A stretch of DNA of 64,000 nt from Nocardiopsis sp. NRRL B-16309 (GCF_001279585.1 NZ_LGEC01000069.1:25416-89415), one strand, 5' to 3'. Shown: positions 17,202-26,805, numbered from the stretch's first letter. Notes: generated by a model not told the origin, from the letters alone. A program made the numbers and translations.

Positions 17202-17332
17202 GACAGTGTCCTATATCGGTGTGCCGTACCGGAACGGTGCGGCACACCGCCATCCCCCGGCCTCCGACCGTTCCGGACGCGCCCCGACGAGGGCGCGGCG
17301 GCGGTCGGGACGTCCTTCGAAGAGGTGCGCCC

Positions 17333-18790
17333 ATGCGACCAGCAGACCGACCGGAACCGTGGTGGCGGCACAGCGCCACCGAAATCGCCGCGGCCATCCG
17401 CGGCCGCGAGGTCTCCGCCGTCGAGGTGGTGCGCTCCCACCTCGACCGCGTCGAGGAGGCCAACACCGACCTGGCGGCGCTGGCCGACGTCCGGCCGGAG
17501 GAGGCCCTGGACCAGGCCCGGCGTGCCGACCGCGCGGTCGCCGCGGGCGCGGACCTGGGCCCGCTGCACGGCGTCCCCGTCTCCACCAAGATCAACACCG
17601 ACCAGCGCGGATACGCGACCAGCAACGGCGTCCGCGCCTTCGCCGGCCGGCCCGCGGAGCAGGACGCCGCCTGCGTCGCCGCCCTGCGCGGGGCGGGCGC
17701 GATCCTGCTCGGACGCAGCAACGCCCCGGCCTTCTCCCTGCGCTGGTTCTCCACCAACGACCTGCACGGCCGCACGCTCAACCCCTGGGACCACGACCGC
17801 ACGCCCGGCGGGTCCAGCGGGGGCGCGGCCAGCGCCCTGGCCGCCGGGATGACCGCCCTGGCCCAGGGCAACGACATCGGCGGATCCATCCGCTTCCCGG
17901 CGGCCTGCTGCGGCGTCGTGGGGGTCCGGCCCACGGTCGGCCGGGTCTCGGACTGGGCCCCGCCCGTCCACACCGACACGCCCCGGGGCCCGGTCGAGAT
18001 GGACCTGCCGCCCACGGTCCAGGCATGGGCCGTCCAGGGGCCCCTGGCCCGCACGGTGGCCGACGCCCGCCTGGCCCTGGACGTGATGAGCGTGCCCGAC
18101 CTGCGCCACCCGTTCGGCGTCCCCGCGATCCCGGCCCGCCGTCCCCGCGCCGCGCGCCCGGTCGAGGTGCACGTCGTCCGGGGCATCGGCACCGCGGACA
18201 ACCACCCGGCCGTGGACGGGGCGCTGACCGACGCCGCCGCCCGGCTCTCCGCGGCCGGGTACGCGGTGGAGGAGGTGGACGACGCCCCGCTGCTGCGGGA
18301 GGCCGCCCGGCTGTGGTCGCTGCTGCTCACCGAGGACACCAGGGCCCTGCTCCCGGTGGTCGAGCGGTTCGGCGACGACGCGATCCGCACCGCGCTGGAG
18401 ATGCACTTCGCGGTCGCCGCCACGGTCTGGGGCGAGCCGTCCCTGCAGACCTACATCGACGGCTGGGCCCGGCGCGCGACGCTCATCACCCGCCTGCAGG
18501 AACTCCTGGGCTCGGACCGGCTCGTGCTCACCCCGGTGTGCGCGGAGCCGCCCTTCGAGCAGGACGCCGACCAGCGCGGAACGGAGCGCGCGGCGCAACT
18601 GTTCGCCGCGATGTGGCCGATGACCAGCGTCCCCGTCCTCGGCTTCCCGGCCGTCACGGTCCCCGTGACCGTCACCGACGGCCTGCCCGTGGCAGTCCAG
18701 CTCATCGGCGGACGGTTCGAGGAACACCTCGTCCTCGACGCGGCCGAAGCCGTCGAGGCCCGCGGCGACCACCCGCGTCCCTGGTCCTGA
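17333..18790 (+). CDS. Amidase signature family hydrolase
   Basis: A 485-residue Ser-cisSer-Lys amidase. Catalytic lysine is Lys86 in HGVPVSTKIN; the cis-serine pair is Ser161/162 in TPGGSSGGAAS; the nucleophile is Ser185 in DIGGSIRFPA. The family hydrolyses primary or secondary amides to acid and amine. It is cytoplasmic. The ATG at 17333 has GAAGAGG upstream. It is the first gene after operator O2 and is followed, 530 bp on, by a solute-binding protein gene and importer, so it may process an imported amide. Substrate unknown. Confidence 0.9.
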   Translation: MRPADRPEPWWRHSATEIAAAIRGREVSAVEVVRSHLDRVEEANTDLAALADVRPEEALDQARRADRAVAAGADLGPLHGVPVSTKINTDQRGYATSNGVRAFAGRPAEQDAACVAALRGAGAILLGRSNAPAFSLRWFSTNDLHGRTLNPWDHDRTPGGSSGGAASALAAGMTALAQGNDIGGSIRFPAACCGVVGVRPTVGRVSDWAPPVHTDTPRGPVEMDLPPTVQAWAVQGPLARTVADARLALDVMSVPDLRHPFGVPAIPARRPRAARPVEVHVVRGIGTADNHPAVDGALTDAAARLSAAGYAVEEVDDAPLLREAARLWSLLLTEDTRALLPVVERFGDDAIRTALEMHFAVAATVWGEPSLQTYIDGWARRATLITRLQELLGSDRLVLTPVCAEPPFEQDADQRGTERAAQLFAAMWPMTSVPVLGFPAVTVPVTVTDGLPVAVQLIGGRFEEHLVLDAAEAVEARGDHPRPWS

Positions 18791-19324
18791 CCGGTCGGGG
18801 CCCACCGGCCCCTGCCGCTCCCCGCGCCGGGACACCCGTGACCACCGACCGCGGTGCGTCGCCGGCCCACACGTACAGGCGCACACCTGCGGCCGAGCGA
18901 CGCCGAGACGGTCCGCGCCCCGCGCCCTCCACGCCCGACGGCGACCGCCCGGTCCCCATGAGCCACCAGCTCCCGGACCGGCCCGGACCCGCCGAGTGAC
19001 CACCTCCGGGTTCCGCCGAGCGACCGGCTCCTGATCCCGGCCGCACACGCCCGCCATCCGCGACCCCTCCGGATCCGCCGAGCGACCACCGCCCGGTTCC
19101 GGCGACCCAACAGCTCCCGGTCCTGGGCACGGCCTGACGAACCACCAGTTCACGGGCCCTCCCGGGCCCGCCGAGCCACCACCGCCACGCGCGCCCGGCA
19201 CCACTCCCGCTCCGGCCCCGCGGTACCGCCACCGCACATCCCGTCGCCCCGCGCCGCGCCCGGCGGACGCCGCCCGTCCCCTCGCGCCGCGCGCAACCGA
19301 CCAACCACCGTAAGGACCCGTCCC
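18791..19324. repeat. Gene-free spacer with degenerate repeat
   Basis: No gene is supported in these 530 bp. From about 18953 to 19195 an imperfect unit recurs: CCGCCGAG(C/T)GACCAC at 18990, 19014, 19075 and, as CCGCCGAGCCACCACC, at 19169, mixed with CAGCTCCCGG at 18967 and 19111. Minus-strand ORFs here show only the translated repeat. It may reduce read-through or hold RNA structure between the amidase and the transporter genes. Confidence 0.5.
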
Positions 19325-20947
19325 ATGCCACGTCCACGCCCGGCCGCGCTCGCCGCGGCCCTCCTCACCACCTGCGCCCTCGCCGGGTGCTCCAGCGGCG
19401 GCGAGCAGGCCGCCGAGCAGGCGGACGCCCCGCGGCCGACCACCTCCGTGCCCGCCGCCACCCAGGACGTCGACACCGTCACCTGGAACGTCCCCAGCGG
19501 GGAACCGCCCGTCCTGGACCCGGCCCACGCCGCCATCGACTCGGTCAGCACGATCACCGCCAACATGTGCGAGAGCCTGTTCACGTTCGGCCCCGACTAC
19601 GAGCGCGAACCCGCCCTGGCCACCGGGCTCCACCAGCCCGACCCGCTCACCTACGTCTTCGACCTGCGCGAGGACGCCGTCTTCTGGAACGGCGACCCTG
19701 TCACCGCCGAGGACGTCGTCTACAGCGTCGAACGCGTCCTGGACCCCGGACTCGGCTCACCCTGGGCCGGCTGGTCCGCCCGGCTGGACGGCGTCGAGGC
19801 CACCGGCGACCACGAGGTCACCGTCACCATGGCCGAGCCGGACGTGCTCGTGCCCAACTTCTTCGCCACCCCCGCCTTCCAGGTCGTGCAGCGCGACTTC
19901 GCCGAGTCGGCCGGAGCCGGCTTCGGCACCGCGTCGGGCGGCCTGATGTGCACCGGCCCCTACCGGTTCGACCACTGGTCGCAGGGCGAGGAGATCACGC
20001 TGGTCCGCCACGACGAGTGGTGGAACACCGAGGACCGGGCCCGGGTGCGGAACCTGCGCTTCACGTTCGTCACCGACCCCTACGCCCAGGCCGCCGCCCT
20101 GTCCAGCGGCGACGCCGACGGCCAGTTCGGGGTGCCGCGCGCGGCCCACGCCCAGCTCGCCGCCGAGGGCAGCATGCTCTACGGCGAGAGCCTGGCACCC
20201 ACGTTCCTGGCGGTCATCGACCAGGACGGCGCGCTCGCCGACACCGCCACCCGGCGGGCCCTGCAGGCGGTCGTCGACTACGAGGGCATCGTCGACTCCG
20301 TCTACCAGGGGGCCGCGGAGCCCCTGCGGGCCCTGGTGCCCCCGGCGGCCTGGGGCTACGCCGAGGACGAGTACCAGCAGGCCTACGACGCGCTGCCCGC
20401 GCCCGTCCAGGACATCGACGAGGCGCTGGACCAGGCCGGCCGGTCGACCACGGCCGAGGAGACGATCGTCCTGGCCTACACCACGGCCGTCGAGGAGGAG
20501 ACGCAGATCGCCACCGCGCTCGCCGACGCGGCCGCCCAGGCCGGCCTGCACGTGGAACTCAAGCCCCTGACCGCCGAGCAGTTCGGCGCGGTCTTCTCCT
20601 CCGAGCAGGCCCGCGAGGGCATCGACGCCTTCCTGACCACCGGCTACCTCGACTTCCCCGAGCCGCTGGCGTACTACCAGTACTTCACCACCGGGAGCTT
20701 CTACAACTTCTCCGGCTACAGCGACGAGGAGTACGACGCCGCCATCGCCACCGCGCTGGCCCTGGAGGACCCCGGCGCCCGCGCCCAGGAGGTGGTCCGG
20801 GCCCAGTCGATCATGGCCGAGGACCTGGTCACCATCCCCATCGCCACCCAGTACGTCAACGTCTACTACGGCCCCGGCCTGGCCGGCCTCGTCCCGCGCC
20901 AGAACCACCTGTACACCCCGTGGGCCGTCGAACTGGGCGGTCGGTGA
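19325..20947 (+). CDS. ABC transporter substrate-binding lipoprotein, family 5
   Basis: A 540-residue exported solute-binding protein of the DppA/OppA type. The signal peptide ends in the lipobox LAGC (Cys22). The family-5 signature is around LATGLHQPDPLTYVFDLREDAVFWNGDPVTAEDVVYSVERV (split here, about residues 97-138), followed by TGPYRFDHW and a C-terminal lobe with SGYSDEEYDAAIATAL. It binds peptides or other small cations and solutes outside the membrane. TAAGGACC lies before the ATG. It is the first of five transporter genes in one direction and is closely followed by the permease genes. Confidence 0.93.
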   Translation: MPRPRPAALAAALLTTCALAGCSSGGEQAAEQADAPRPTTSVPAATQDVDTVTWNVPSGEPPVLDPAHAAIDSVSTITANMCESLFTFGPDYEREPALATGLHQPDPLTYVFDLREDAVFWNGDPVTAEDVVYSVERVLDPGLGSPWAGWSARLDGVEATGDHEVTVTMAEPDVLVPNFFATPAFQVVQRDFAESAGAGFGTASGGLMCTGPYRFDHWSQGEEITLVRHDEWWNTEDRARVRNLRFTFVTDPYAQAAALSSGDADGQFGVPRAAHAQLAAEGSMLYGESLAPTFLAVIDQDGALADTATRRALQAVVDYEGIVDSVYQGAAEPLRALVPPAAWGYAEDEYQQAYDALPAPVQDIDEALDQAGRSTTAEETIVLAYTTAVEEETQIATALADAAAQAGLHVELKPLTAEQFGAVFSSEQAREGIDAFLTTGYLDFPEPLAYYQYFTTGSFYNFSGYSDEEYDAAIATALALEDPGARAQEVVRAQSIMAEDLVTIPIATQYVNVYYGPGLAGLVPRQNHLYTPWAVELGGR

Positions 20948-20949
20948 CC

Positions 20950-21909
20950 ATGGCACGCGCACTCTCGGCCTGGATCGCCCGCCGCGCCCTGGGCGCCCTG
21001 GCCACGGTCCTGGCCGCCTCCGTCCTCATCCACCTCTCCCTGCGCCTGGTGCCCGGCGACCCGGTCCTGGCACTGACGGCCGGCCGACGCCTGACGCCCG
21101 AACAGCTGGCGGCCGTGCGCGAGGCCTACGGGCTGGACCAGGGCCCGGTCCAGAGCTACCTGGGATGGATCGGCGGCGCCCTGCGCCTGGACCTGGGGGC
21201 CTCGCTGCACTACCAGACCGGGGTCAGCACCCTCATCGCCGACCGGCTCGACGTGTCCGTCCCGCTCATCCTGTACGCGGCGGCCCTGTCCGTGCTGTTC
21301 GGCACGGCGGTGGCCCTGGTGTCGGCGGTCAGGGGCGGCGCGGTCGACCGGATCGCGGGCCTGCTGGCCGCCACCACCACCGCCACACCGCCTTTCGTGG
21401 CCGCCATCCTGCTGCTGGCGACCTTCTCCGTCGGACTGGGCTGGTTCCCCGCCACCGGCGCCGGAACGGGGTTCGCCGACCGGCTGTGGCACCTGACGCT
21501 GCCCGCCACCGCCATGGCGATCGCCGTGTTCGGCGTGCTCGCCCGGGTCGGCAACGCCGCCTTCGCCGCCGAACTGCGCCGGGAGCACGTGGAGGTCGCC
21601 CGCAGCCGCGGGGTGGGCGGCGCCGCGGTCGTGCGCAGGCACGTCGTGCGGGGCGCCCTGCCGCCCCTGCTCACGGTCATCGGCGTGCTGCTGGCCGGGC
21701 TGTTCGTCGGCACCGCCGTGGTGGAGACCGCGTTCGGGCTGGACGGGGTCGGCTCCCTGCTGGTCAGCTCCGTCACCCGGCGCGACATCCCCGTCGTCCA
21801 GGGCGTCGCCCTCATCGCGGTCGTCCTGTTCGTCCTGGTCAACACGCTCGTCGACCTCGCACTGACCTTCATCGACCCCCGCGTCACGGTGGGAGGGATC
21901 ACCCGATGA
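20950..21909 (+). CDS. ABC transporter permease 1 (DppB type)
   Basis: A 319-residue inner-membrane permease. It opens with the DppB hallmark ARRALGALATVLAASVLIHLSLRLVPGDPV in pieces (helix 1 then VPGDPV), has about six hydrophobic helices, and carries the EAA loop EVARSRGVGGAAVVRRHVVRGALPP (about residues 215-239) that contacts the ATPases. It starts 2 bp after the solute-binding protein stop; a GTG at 20944 overlapping that stop is an alternative start. It forms the translocation path with permease 2. Confidence 0.9.
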   Translation: MARALSAWIARRALGALATVLAASVLIHLSLRLVPGDPVLALTAGRRLTPEQLAAVREAYGLDQGPVQSYLGWIGGALRLDLGASLHYQTGVSTLIADRLDVSVPLILYAAALSVLFGTAVALVSAVRGGAVDRIAGLLAATTTATPPFVAAILLLATFSVGLGWFPATGAGTGFADRLWHLTLPATAMAIAVFGVLARVGNAAFAAELRREHVEVARSRGVGGAAVVRRHVVRGALPPLLTVIGVLLAGLFVGTAVVETAFGLDGVGSLLVSSVTRRDIPVVQGVALIAVVLFVLVNTLVDLALTFIDPRVTVGGITR

Positions 21910-22775
21910 CACTGACCGTCCCCGCGCTGCGGGCCCGCGCCGCCCGCCGGCGCCGGCACCGCCCGCTCAGCGTCCGACTCGCCGCCGCGTTCCTGCTCGT
22001 GGTCGCCGGAACCGGGCTGCTGGCCCCCCTTCTGGCGCCGCACTCCCCGGACACCACGAGCCTGGTGAACGCCCTGGCGCCGCCGGGCACGCCCGGCCAC
22101 TGGCTGGGCACCGACTCCACCGGCCGCGACGTCCTCACCCGGGTCATGTACGGTGCCCGGCTGTCCCTGCTGGCTCCGCTGGGCGTGGTCCTGCTCTCGG
22201 CCGCCCTGGGCATCACGACCGGCCTGGTCGCCGCCCGCGCCGGAGGACGCGTCGACGCCGTGCTCTCCCGCTGCATGGACATCGTCTTCGCCTTCCCCAG
22301 CCTGCTGCTGGCCATGATCGCCGTGGCGGTCTTCGGGCCGGGCCTGGCCGCGCCCGTGTGCGCCCTGGCCGTCAGCTACGCGCCCTTCCTCGGCCGCATC
22401 GTGCGCAGCGTGGCGCTCCAGGAGGGCGCGCGCCCCTACATGGAGGCCTACCGGGTGATGGGCTTCGGAGAGCTGTGGGTGACCCTGCGCCACCTGCTGC
22501 CCAACGTCGCCCCGGTGCTCATCGCCCAGGGGACGCTCTCCTTCGGCTACGCGCTGGTGGACCTGGCGTCGCTGTCCTACCTCGGACTCGGCGTCCGGCC
22601 GCCCGACGCCGACTGGGGATCCATGATCAGCCAGGCCCAGAGCGCCATCCTCCAGGGGGCGCCGTGGAGCGGCATCGTGCCCGGCCTGGCCGTTCTCCTG
22701 ACCGTCGTCAGCGTCAACGTCATCGGCGAGCACGTGGGCGGATCCATCTCCGGCCGCGGGAAAGAGGAGACATGA
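21906..22775 (+). CDS. ABC transporter permease 2 (DppC type)
   Basis: A 289-residue inner-membrane permease of the DppC group: N-terminal cytoplasmic basic stretch (RARAARRRRHRPLS), one helix, then the characteristic HWLGTDSTGRDVLTRVMYGARLSL (about residues 64-87), five more helices and the EAA loop MEAYRVMGFGELWVTLRHLLPN. Its ATG overlaps the previous stop codon (ATGA), and its own stop overlaps the next ATG in the same way, so translation is coupled. Confidence 0.92.
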   Translation: MTLTVPALRARAARRRRHRPLSVRLAAAFLLVVAGTGLLAPLLAPHSPDTTSLVNALAPPGTPGHWLGTDSTGRDVLTRVMYGARLSLLAPLGVVLLSAALGITTGLVAARAGGRVDAVLSRCMDIVFAFPSLLLAMIAVAVFGPGLAAPVCALAVSYAPFLGRIVRSVALQEGARPYMEAYRVMGFGELWVTLRHLLPNVAPVLIAQGTLSFGYALVDLASLSYLGLGVRPPDADWGSMISQAQSAILQGAPWSGIVPGLAVLLTVVSVNVIGEHVGGSISGRGKEET

Positions 22776-23764
22776 GCGTGCTCGTACGGGAAACGACCAC
22801 CCGGGACGCCCTCGCCGTCGAGGGGCTGGGCCTGACCATCGGCACCCGCGAGGGGGCACTGCCCCTGCTCGCCGACGTCACCGTGCGCGTGGGCCGGGGC
22901 GAGACCGTCGGCCTGGTCGGCGAGTCCGGCTCGGGCAAGACCCTCACGGCCCGCACCGCGCTGGGCATGCTGCCCCGGGGCGCCCGCGCGACCGGGCGGG
23001 TCACCGCCGCAGGGCTCGACGTGCTCGCCGCGGGGCGCACGGACCTGCGCGACCTGCGTCGCACCCGGGTGTCCATGGTCTTCCAGGACCCGCGCGCCGC
23101 CATCAACCCGCTGCGCCGCGTCGGCGACCACCTCACCGAGGGCCTGCGCGCCGCGGGCACCCCCCGGCGCGAGGCCGCGCGGCGGGCCGTCGACCTGCTC
23201 GACCAGGTCGGCATCGACGACCCGGCGGGCGCGATGCGGCGCCACCCGCACCAGTTCTCCGGCGGGATGCTCCAGCGGATCATGATCGCCGGCGCCCTGG
23301 CCACCGAACCCGAACTCCTCCTGGCCGACGAGCCCACGACCGCCCTGGACGTCACCACCCAGGCCGAGGTGGTCGGGGTCCTGCGCGCGCTCCAGCGCTC
23401 CCACGGCACCGGGCTGCTGTTCGTCACCCACGACCTCGACCTGGCCGCCGCCGTGTGCGACCGGATCTACGTCATGTACGCCGGGCGCATCGTCGAGGAG
23501 GCCGACAGCGCCTCGTTCGCCGTCGCGCCCGCCCACCCCTACACCCGGGCCCTGCTCGACGCCAGCCCGTCCGTGCACGGCGACCAGGGCCCGCTGCGCG
23601 CGATCGGCGGGCGCCCCCGGTCGCTCGCCGAGGCCCCCTCGGGGTGCTCCTTCCGCGACCGCTGCCCGCGCGCCGACCACGACTGCGCACTTGGCGTGCC
23701 CGCCACACGACCGCACGGGACCTCGCACGTCGCGTGCCTGCGACCGGAACAGGTGAAGCCATGA
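22772..23764 (+). CDS. ABC transporter ATP-binding protein 1 (DppD type)
   Basis: A 330-residue ATPase. Walker A is GESGSGKT (about residues 50-57), the Q-loop is MVFQDP, the signature is FSGGMLQR, Walker B is LLLADEPTTALD and the switch His is in FVTHDL. The C-terminal oligopeptide extension contains the cysteine motif CSFRDRCPRADHDC, typical of DppD/OppD proteins that bind an iron-sulphur cluster. Start and stop codons overlap neighbours (ATGA), with AAAGAGGAG as ribosome site. Confidence 0.93.
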   Translation: MSVLVRETTTRDALAVEGLGLTIGTREGALPLLADVTVRVGRGETVGLVGESGSGKTLTARTALGMLPRGARATGRVTAAGLDVLAAGRTDLRDLRRTRVSMVFQDPRAAINPLRRVGDHLTEGLRAAGTPRREAARRAVDLLDQVGIDDPAGAMRRHPHQFSGGMLQRIMIAGALATEPELLLADEPTTALDVTTQAEVVGVLRALQRSHGTGLLFVTHDLDLAAAVCDRIYVMYAGRIVEEADSASFAVAPAHPYTRALLDASPSVHGDQGPLRAIGGRPRSLAEAPSGCSFRDRCPRADHDCALGVPATRPHGTSHVACLRPEQVKP

Positions 23765-24567
23765 CCGAGCCCGTCCTCACGGTGACGTCCCTGGTCAAGA
23801 AGTTCGGCCGGGTCACCGCCGTCGACGGCGTCAGCTTCGAGCTGGCGCCCGGCGCCTCCCTCGGCATCGTCGGGGAGTCCGGCTCCGGCAAGACGACCAC
23901 CGCCCGCGTCCTGGCCGGGCTGGAGGAACCGACCTCGGGCGAGGTCGCGGTCGCCGGCGAGCACGTGCGCGGGCGCTCGCGCCGCGCACGGCTGCGGCGG
24001 GCCCGCCGGCTCCAGATGATCTTCCAGGACCCCTACGGCTCCTTCGACCCGCGCCTGACCGTCGCCGAGTCCGTCGCCGAGCCCTTGCGGCTGCACGCGC
24101 CGGGACCGGCCGCGGACGTGCGCGCCCGCGTCGACGCGCTGCTGGACCAGGTCGGGCTCAGCCGCCGGGCGGGGGACTCCCGTCCAGGCGAGCTGTCCGG
24201 GGGGCAGCGCCAGCGGGCCGCGATCGCCCGGGCGATCGCCGTGGCGCCCCGCGTTCTGGTCCTGGACGAGGCCGTGGCCGCCCTGGACGTGTCCGTCCAG
24301 GCCCAGATCCTCGCCCTGCTCGACGACCTGCGACGCGAGACCGGCATCTCCTACGTGTTCGTCAGCCACGACCTGGCGGTCGTGCGCCACGCCACCGAGA
24401 CCGCCGTGGTCATGCGCCACGGCCGCATCGTCGAACGGGGACCGACCGAGCGCCTCCTGCGCGAGCCCGCGCATCCCTACACCCGCCTGCTCATCGACTC
24501 GGTGCCCCGGCCGGGCTGGGACCTCGAACGCCTGGCCCGCGACCGCCGCGCCCTCGACGCGCTCTGA
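23761..24567 (+). CDS. ABC transporter ATP-binding protein 2 (DppF type)
   Basis: A 268-residue ATPase that pairs with protein 1. Walker A is GESGSGKTTTAR (about residues 39-50), Q-loop MIFQDPYGSFDPR, signature LSGGQRQRAAIARA, Walker B VLVLDEAVAALDVS and switch FVSHDL. Walker B reads DEAVAALD instead of the common DEPVSALD, a conservative change. It lacks the cysteine tail of protein 1 and is slightly shorter than many DppF proteins. ATG overlaps the previous stop. Confidence 0.92.
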   Translation: MTEPVLTVTSLVKKFGRVTAVDGVSFELAPGASLGIVGESGSGKTTTARVLAGLEEPTSGEVAVAGEHVRGRSRRARLRRARRLQMIFQDPYGSFDPRLTVAESVAEPLRLHAPGPAADVRARVDALLDQVGLSRRAGDSRPGELSGGQRQRAAIARAIAVAPRVLVLDEAVAALDVSVQAQILALLDDLRRETGISYVFVSHDLAVVRHATETAVVMRHGRIVERGPTERLLREPAHPYTRLLIDSVPRPGWDLERLARDRRALDAL

Positions 24568-24644
24568 CCACCCGCGCCCCTCGCGCCACCCCCGCCCTGC
24601 CCACACCAGCAATTCACACCCCACGCGAACCACGGAGGCACCAC

Positions 24645-26312
24645 GTGCTGACCATCGAGCGGACGGGTCCGGCCGCCGTGCCGCCGGACGCCACCGAGAT
24701 CACGATCCCCATGCGGGACGGCGTCCTGCTGGCGGCCGACCTCTACCGGGCCGGGACCGGCGCGCCCGGCCCCGTCGTCCTGGTCCGACTGCCCTACGAC
24801 AAGGACGGCGCCTACTGCTTCATGCCCGACATCGCCCGCCGCTTCCGCGCCCGCGGCTACACCGTCGTCGTCCAGGACGTGCGCGGCAAGTTCCGCTCCC
24901 AGGGCGCCACCGAGTTCGCCGTCCACGAGGCCGACGACGGACACGACACCATCGAGTGGATCACCCGGCGGCCCTGGTGCGACGGCGACGTCCTGATGTG
25001 GGGCGACTCCTACTACGGGTACACGGCCATCGCGGCGGCCATGAGCGGGCACCCCGCGCTCCGGGCGATCGCGCCGCGCGTGACCGGCTCCCAGCTCTCG
25101 ACCGTCCTGGACCACGGCGACGGCACGCGCGACGTCGAACAGACCAGCCGCAAGCTCTACTTCGCCACCCACTACGTCGACGCCGACCGCTACGAATGGG
25201 AGCCCGACTGGAGCCGGCGCCCGCTCGCGGCGGGGTTCGAGGCGTTCTTCGACCGGCTCGGGAAGCGCTCGCCCGCCTTCGACGACGAGTTCGGCGGCGA
25301 CCCGCGGTTCGTACCGCCGCCGCTGAAGAGCCTCCTGGCGAGCCCCCCGGTCCCGGCGCTCTACACCATCGGATGGTTCGACAACTGCGCCGTCTGGTCC
25401 TGGCACGACGTGCGCGCCCTCTCCCGCGACCCCGGCTGGGCACCGCACCTGTACCTGCGCCTGGAGGCCATCGACCACGAGAACCACTGGCTGGGCGACG
25501 CGCCCATCGCCCCCGGCGACGACCACGCCACCGACCCCGGCGCCCGGGAGCGCCTGCTGCCCAGGTACATCGACCCCGCCATCGCGTTCTTCGACGCGGT
25601 CCTCGGCCGCTCCGGCGACCTGGCGGCGCTGCCGCGGGTGCGGTACGAGGTCTGCCACGGCGCGTGGCACGAGAGCGACGCCTGGCCGCCCGCGCACGCC
25701 TCGGACCTGGAGTACCACCTGTGCGCCGGCCCCGTCCGCCGGCTGGCCGCCGAGCCGGACCCCGAGCCGCGCCGGCTGCGGTGGGTCGGCGACCCCGCCG
25801 ACCCCGTCCCCTCCCCGGGCGCGAACCCCTTCGCGGCCCTGGCCGACCGGGCCGACCTGAGCGCGGTCGCCGAGCGCCCGGACGTACTCCGCTTCACCGG
25901 GCCCGCCGCCGAGCGCGACACCGACCTCGTCGGCACCGCCACCGTGCACCTGCCCCTGCGGGCCGGGGCCGGAGCCACCGTCCACGCGCGGCTGCTGGAC
26001 ACCGCGCCGGACGGCGGCGCCGAGCTCATCGCCCGGGGACAGCTGCGGCTCGACGTGCCGTTCGACCGGGAACCGGTCGTCGTGGACCTGCTGGAGGTCG
26101 CCTACCGGCTCCGGTCCGGGCACCGCCTGGCCCTGGACCTCATGGGCGGCGACTTCCCCGACTTCGTTCCCGAGGGCCGCGCGGACGAGCCGTGGACGGC
26201 CCCGGCCGGACCGCCGACCGCCAGGGAGATCACCGTGGGCGGCCCGTCCGGCGCCCGCCTGCGCATCGGCCGCCGCCAGCCCGAGGACCTGCGCCGGTCC
26301 GGGCCCCGCTGA
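24645..26312 (+). CDS. CocE/NonD family esterase (X-Pro dipeptidyl-peptidase fold)
   Basis: A 555-residue hydrolase. The alpha/beta domain has ITIPMRDGVLLAADLYRA, PYDKDG and the nucleophile elbow MWGDSYYGY (Ser122); the catalytic His is likely in AIDHENHWL. The C-terminal jelly-roll domain (about residues 370-550) begins near PDVLRFTGPAAERDTDLVG and ends with HRLALDL. Relatives include cocaine esterase and acyl-amino-acid or glutaryl-7-ACA acylases, so an ester or amide with a bulky acid is a likely substrate. GTG start with GGAGG upstream. It is the last gene of the TetR-controlled run and has no signal peptide. Confidence 0.9.
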   Translation: MLTIERTGPAAVPPDATEITIPMRDGVLLAADLYRAGTGAPGPVVLVRLPYDKDGAYCFMPDIARRFRARGYTVVVQDVRGKFRSQGATEFAVHEADDGHDTIEWITRRPWCDGDVLMWGDSYYGYTAIAAAMSGHPALRAIAPRVTGSQLSTVLDHGDGTRDVEQTSRKLYFATHYVDADRYEWEPDWSRRPLAAGFEAFFDRLGKRSPAFDDEFGGDPRFVPPPLKSLLASPPVPALYTIGWFDNCAVWSWHDVRALSRDPGWAPHLYLRLEAIDHENHWLGDAPIAPGDDHATDPGARERLLPRYIDPAIAFFDAVLGRSGDLAALPRVRYEVCHGAWHESDAWPPAHASDLEYHLCAGPVRRLAAEPDPEPRRLRWVGDPADPVPSPGANPFAALADRADLSAVAERPDVLRFTGPAAERDTDLVGTATVHLPLRAGAGATVHARLLDTAPDGGAELIARGQLRLDVPFDREPVVVDLLEVAYRLRSGHRLALDLMGGDFPDFVPEGRADEPWTAPAGPPTAREITVGGPSGARLRIGRRQPEDLRRSGPR

Positions 26313-26373
26313 GCCCGGGGCGCGCGGGCGACGCCGACCGGCCACGCGGCCCCGGACGGGCGGGGACCGCCGG

Positions 26374-26805
26374 TCAGCGCAGGCGGGCGCCGTAGACGTG
26401 CTCGACCGGCATCGTCATCAGCACCCGGCGGTCGGAGACCATCACCGACCGGTACTCCGACCAGTCCGGGTGCTCCCCGGCGGCCGCCCGGTAGTAGTCG
26501 ACCAGGGCGTCGACCTCGGGGCCGTCCGGGTCGGTCCCCGGCCCGGTGAGCGTCACCGTGCCCTCGGCGGTGGCCCACGAGCCCCCGTCGGCGCTGGTGA
26601 CCTCCAGCGCGGCGCGCGGGTCGCGGCGCAGGTTGGCGGTCTTGGCCCGTCCCTCGGTCATCGACACGTAGAGGACCTCGGCCCCGCGGTCGTAGAACGG
26701 CATGACGGGCGAGAGCTGAGGGCGGCCGTCGGACTTGATCGTCGCCAGGACACCGAGCCTGCTCCCCGCGAGCAGGGCGCGGGGATCGAACGGGGTGGTG
26801 GTCAT
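26374..26805 (-). CDS. PPOX-class FMN/F420-binding split-barrel protein
   Basis: A 143-residue pyridoxamine-phosphate-oxidase-like split barrel: RLGVLATIKSDGRPQLSPVMPFY (about residues 16-38), VLYVSMTEGRAKTANLRRDPRAALEV, then ATAEGTVTLTGPG. Actinobacterial members bind FMN or F420 and reduce varied substrates; which cofactor is used here cannot be told. GAGGACC precedes the ATG at 26805. It converges on the esterase gene and is divergent from the MerR gene, whose dyad at 27032 lies between them. Confidence 0.85.
   Translation of the reverse strand: MTTTPFDPRALLAGSRLGVLATIKSDGRPQLSPVMPFYDRGAEVLYVSMTEGRAKTANLRRDPRAALEVTSADGGSWATAEGTVTLTGPGTDPDGPEVDALVDYYRAAAGEHPDWSEYRSVMVSDRRVLMTMPVEHVYGARLR

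Noticed and set aside
19387..20940. Long ORF overlapping the solute-binding protein in another frame
   Set aside because: Arg/Pro-rich shadow; only the part after 20950 is the real permease.
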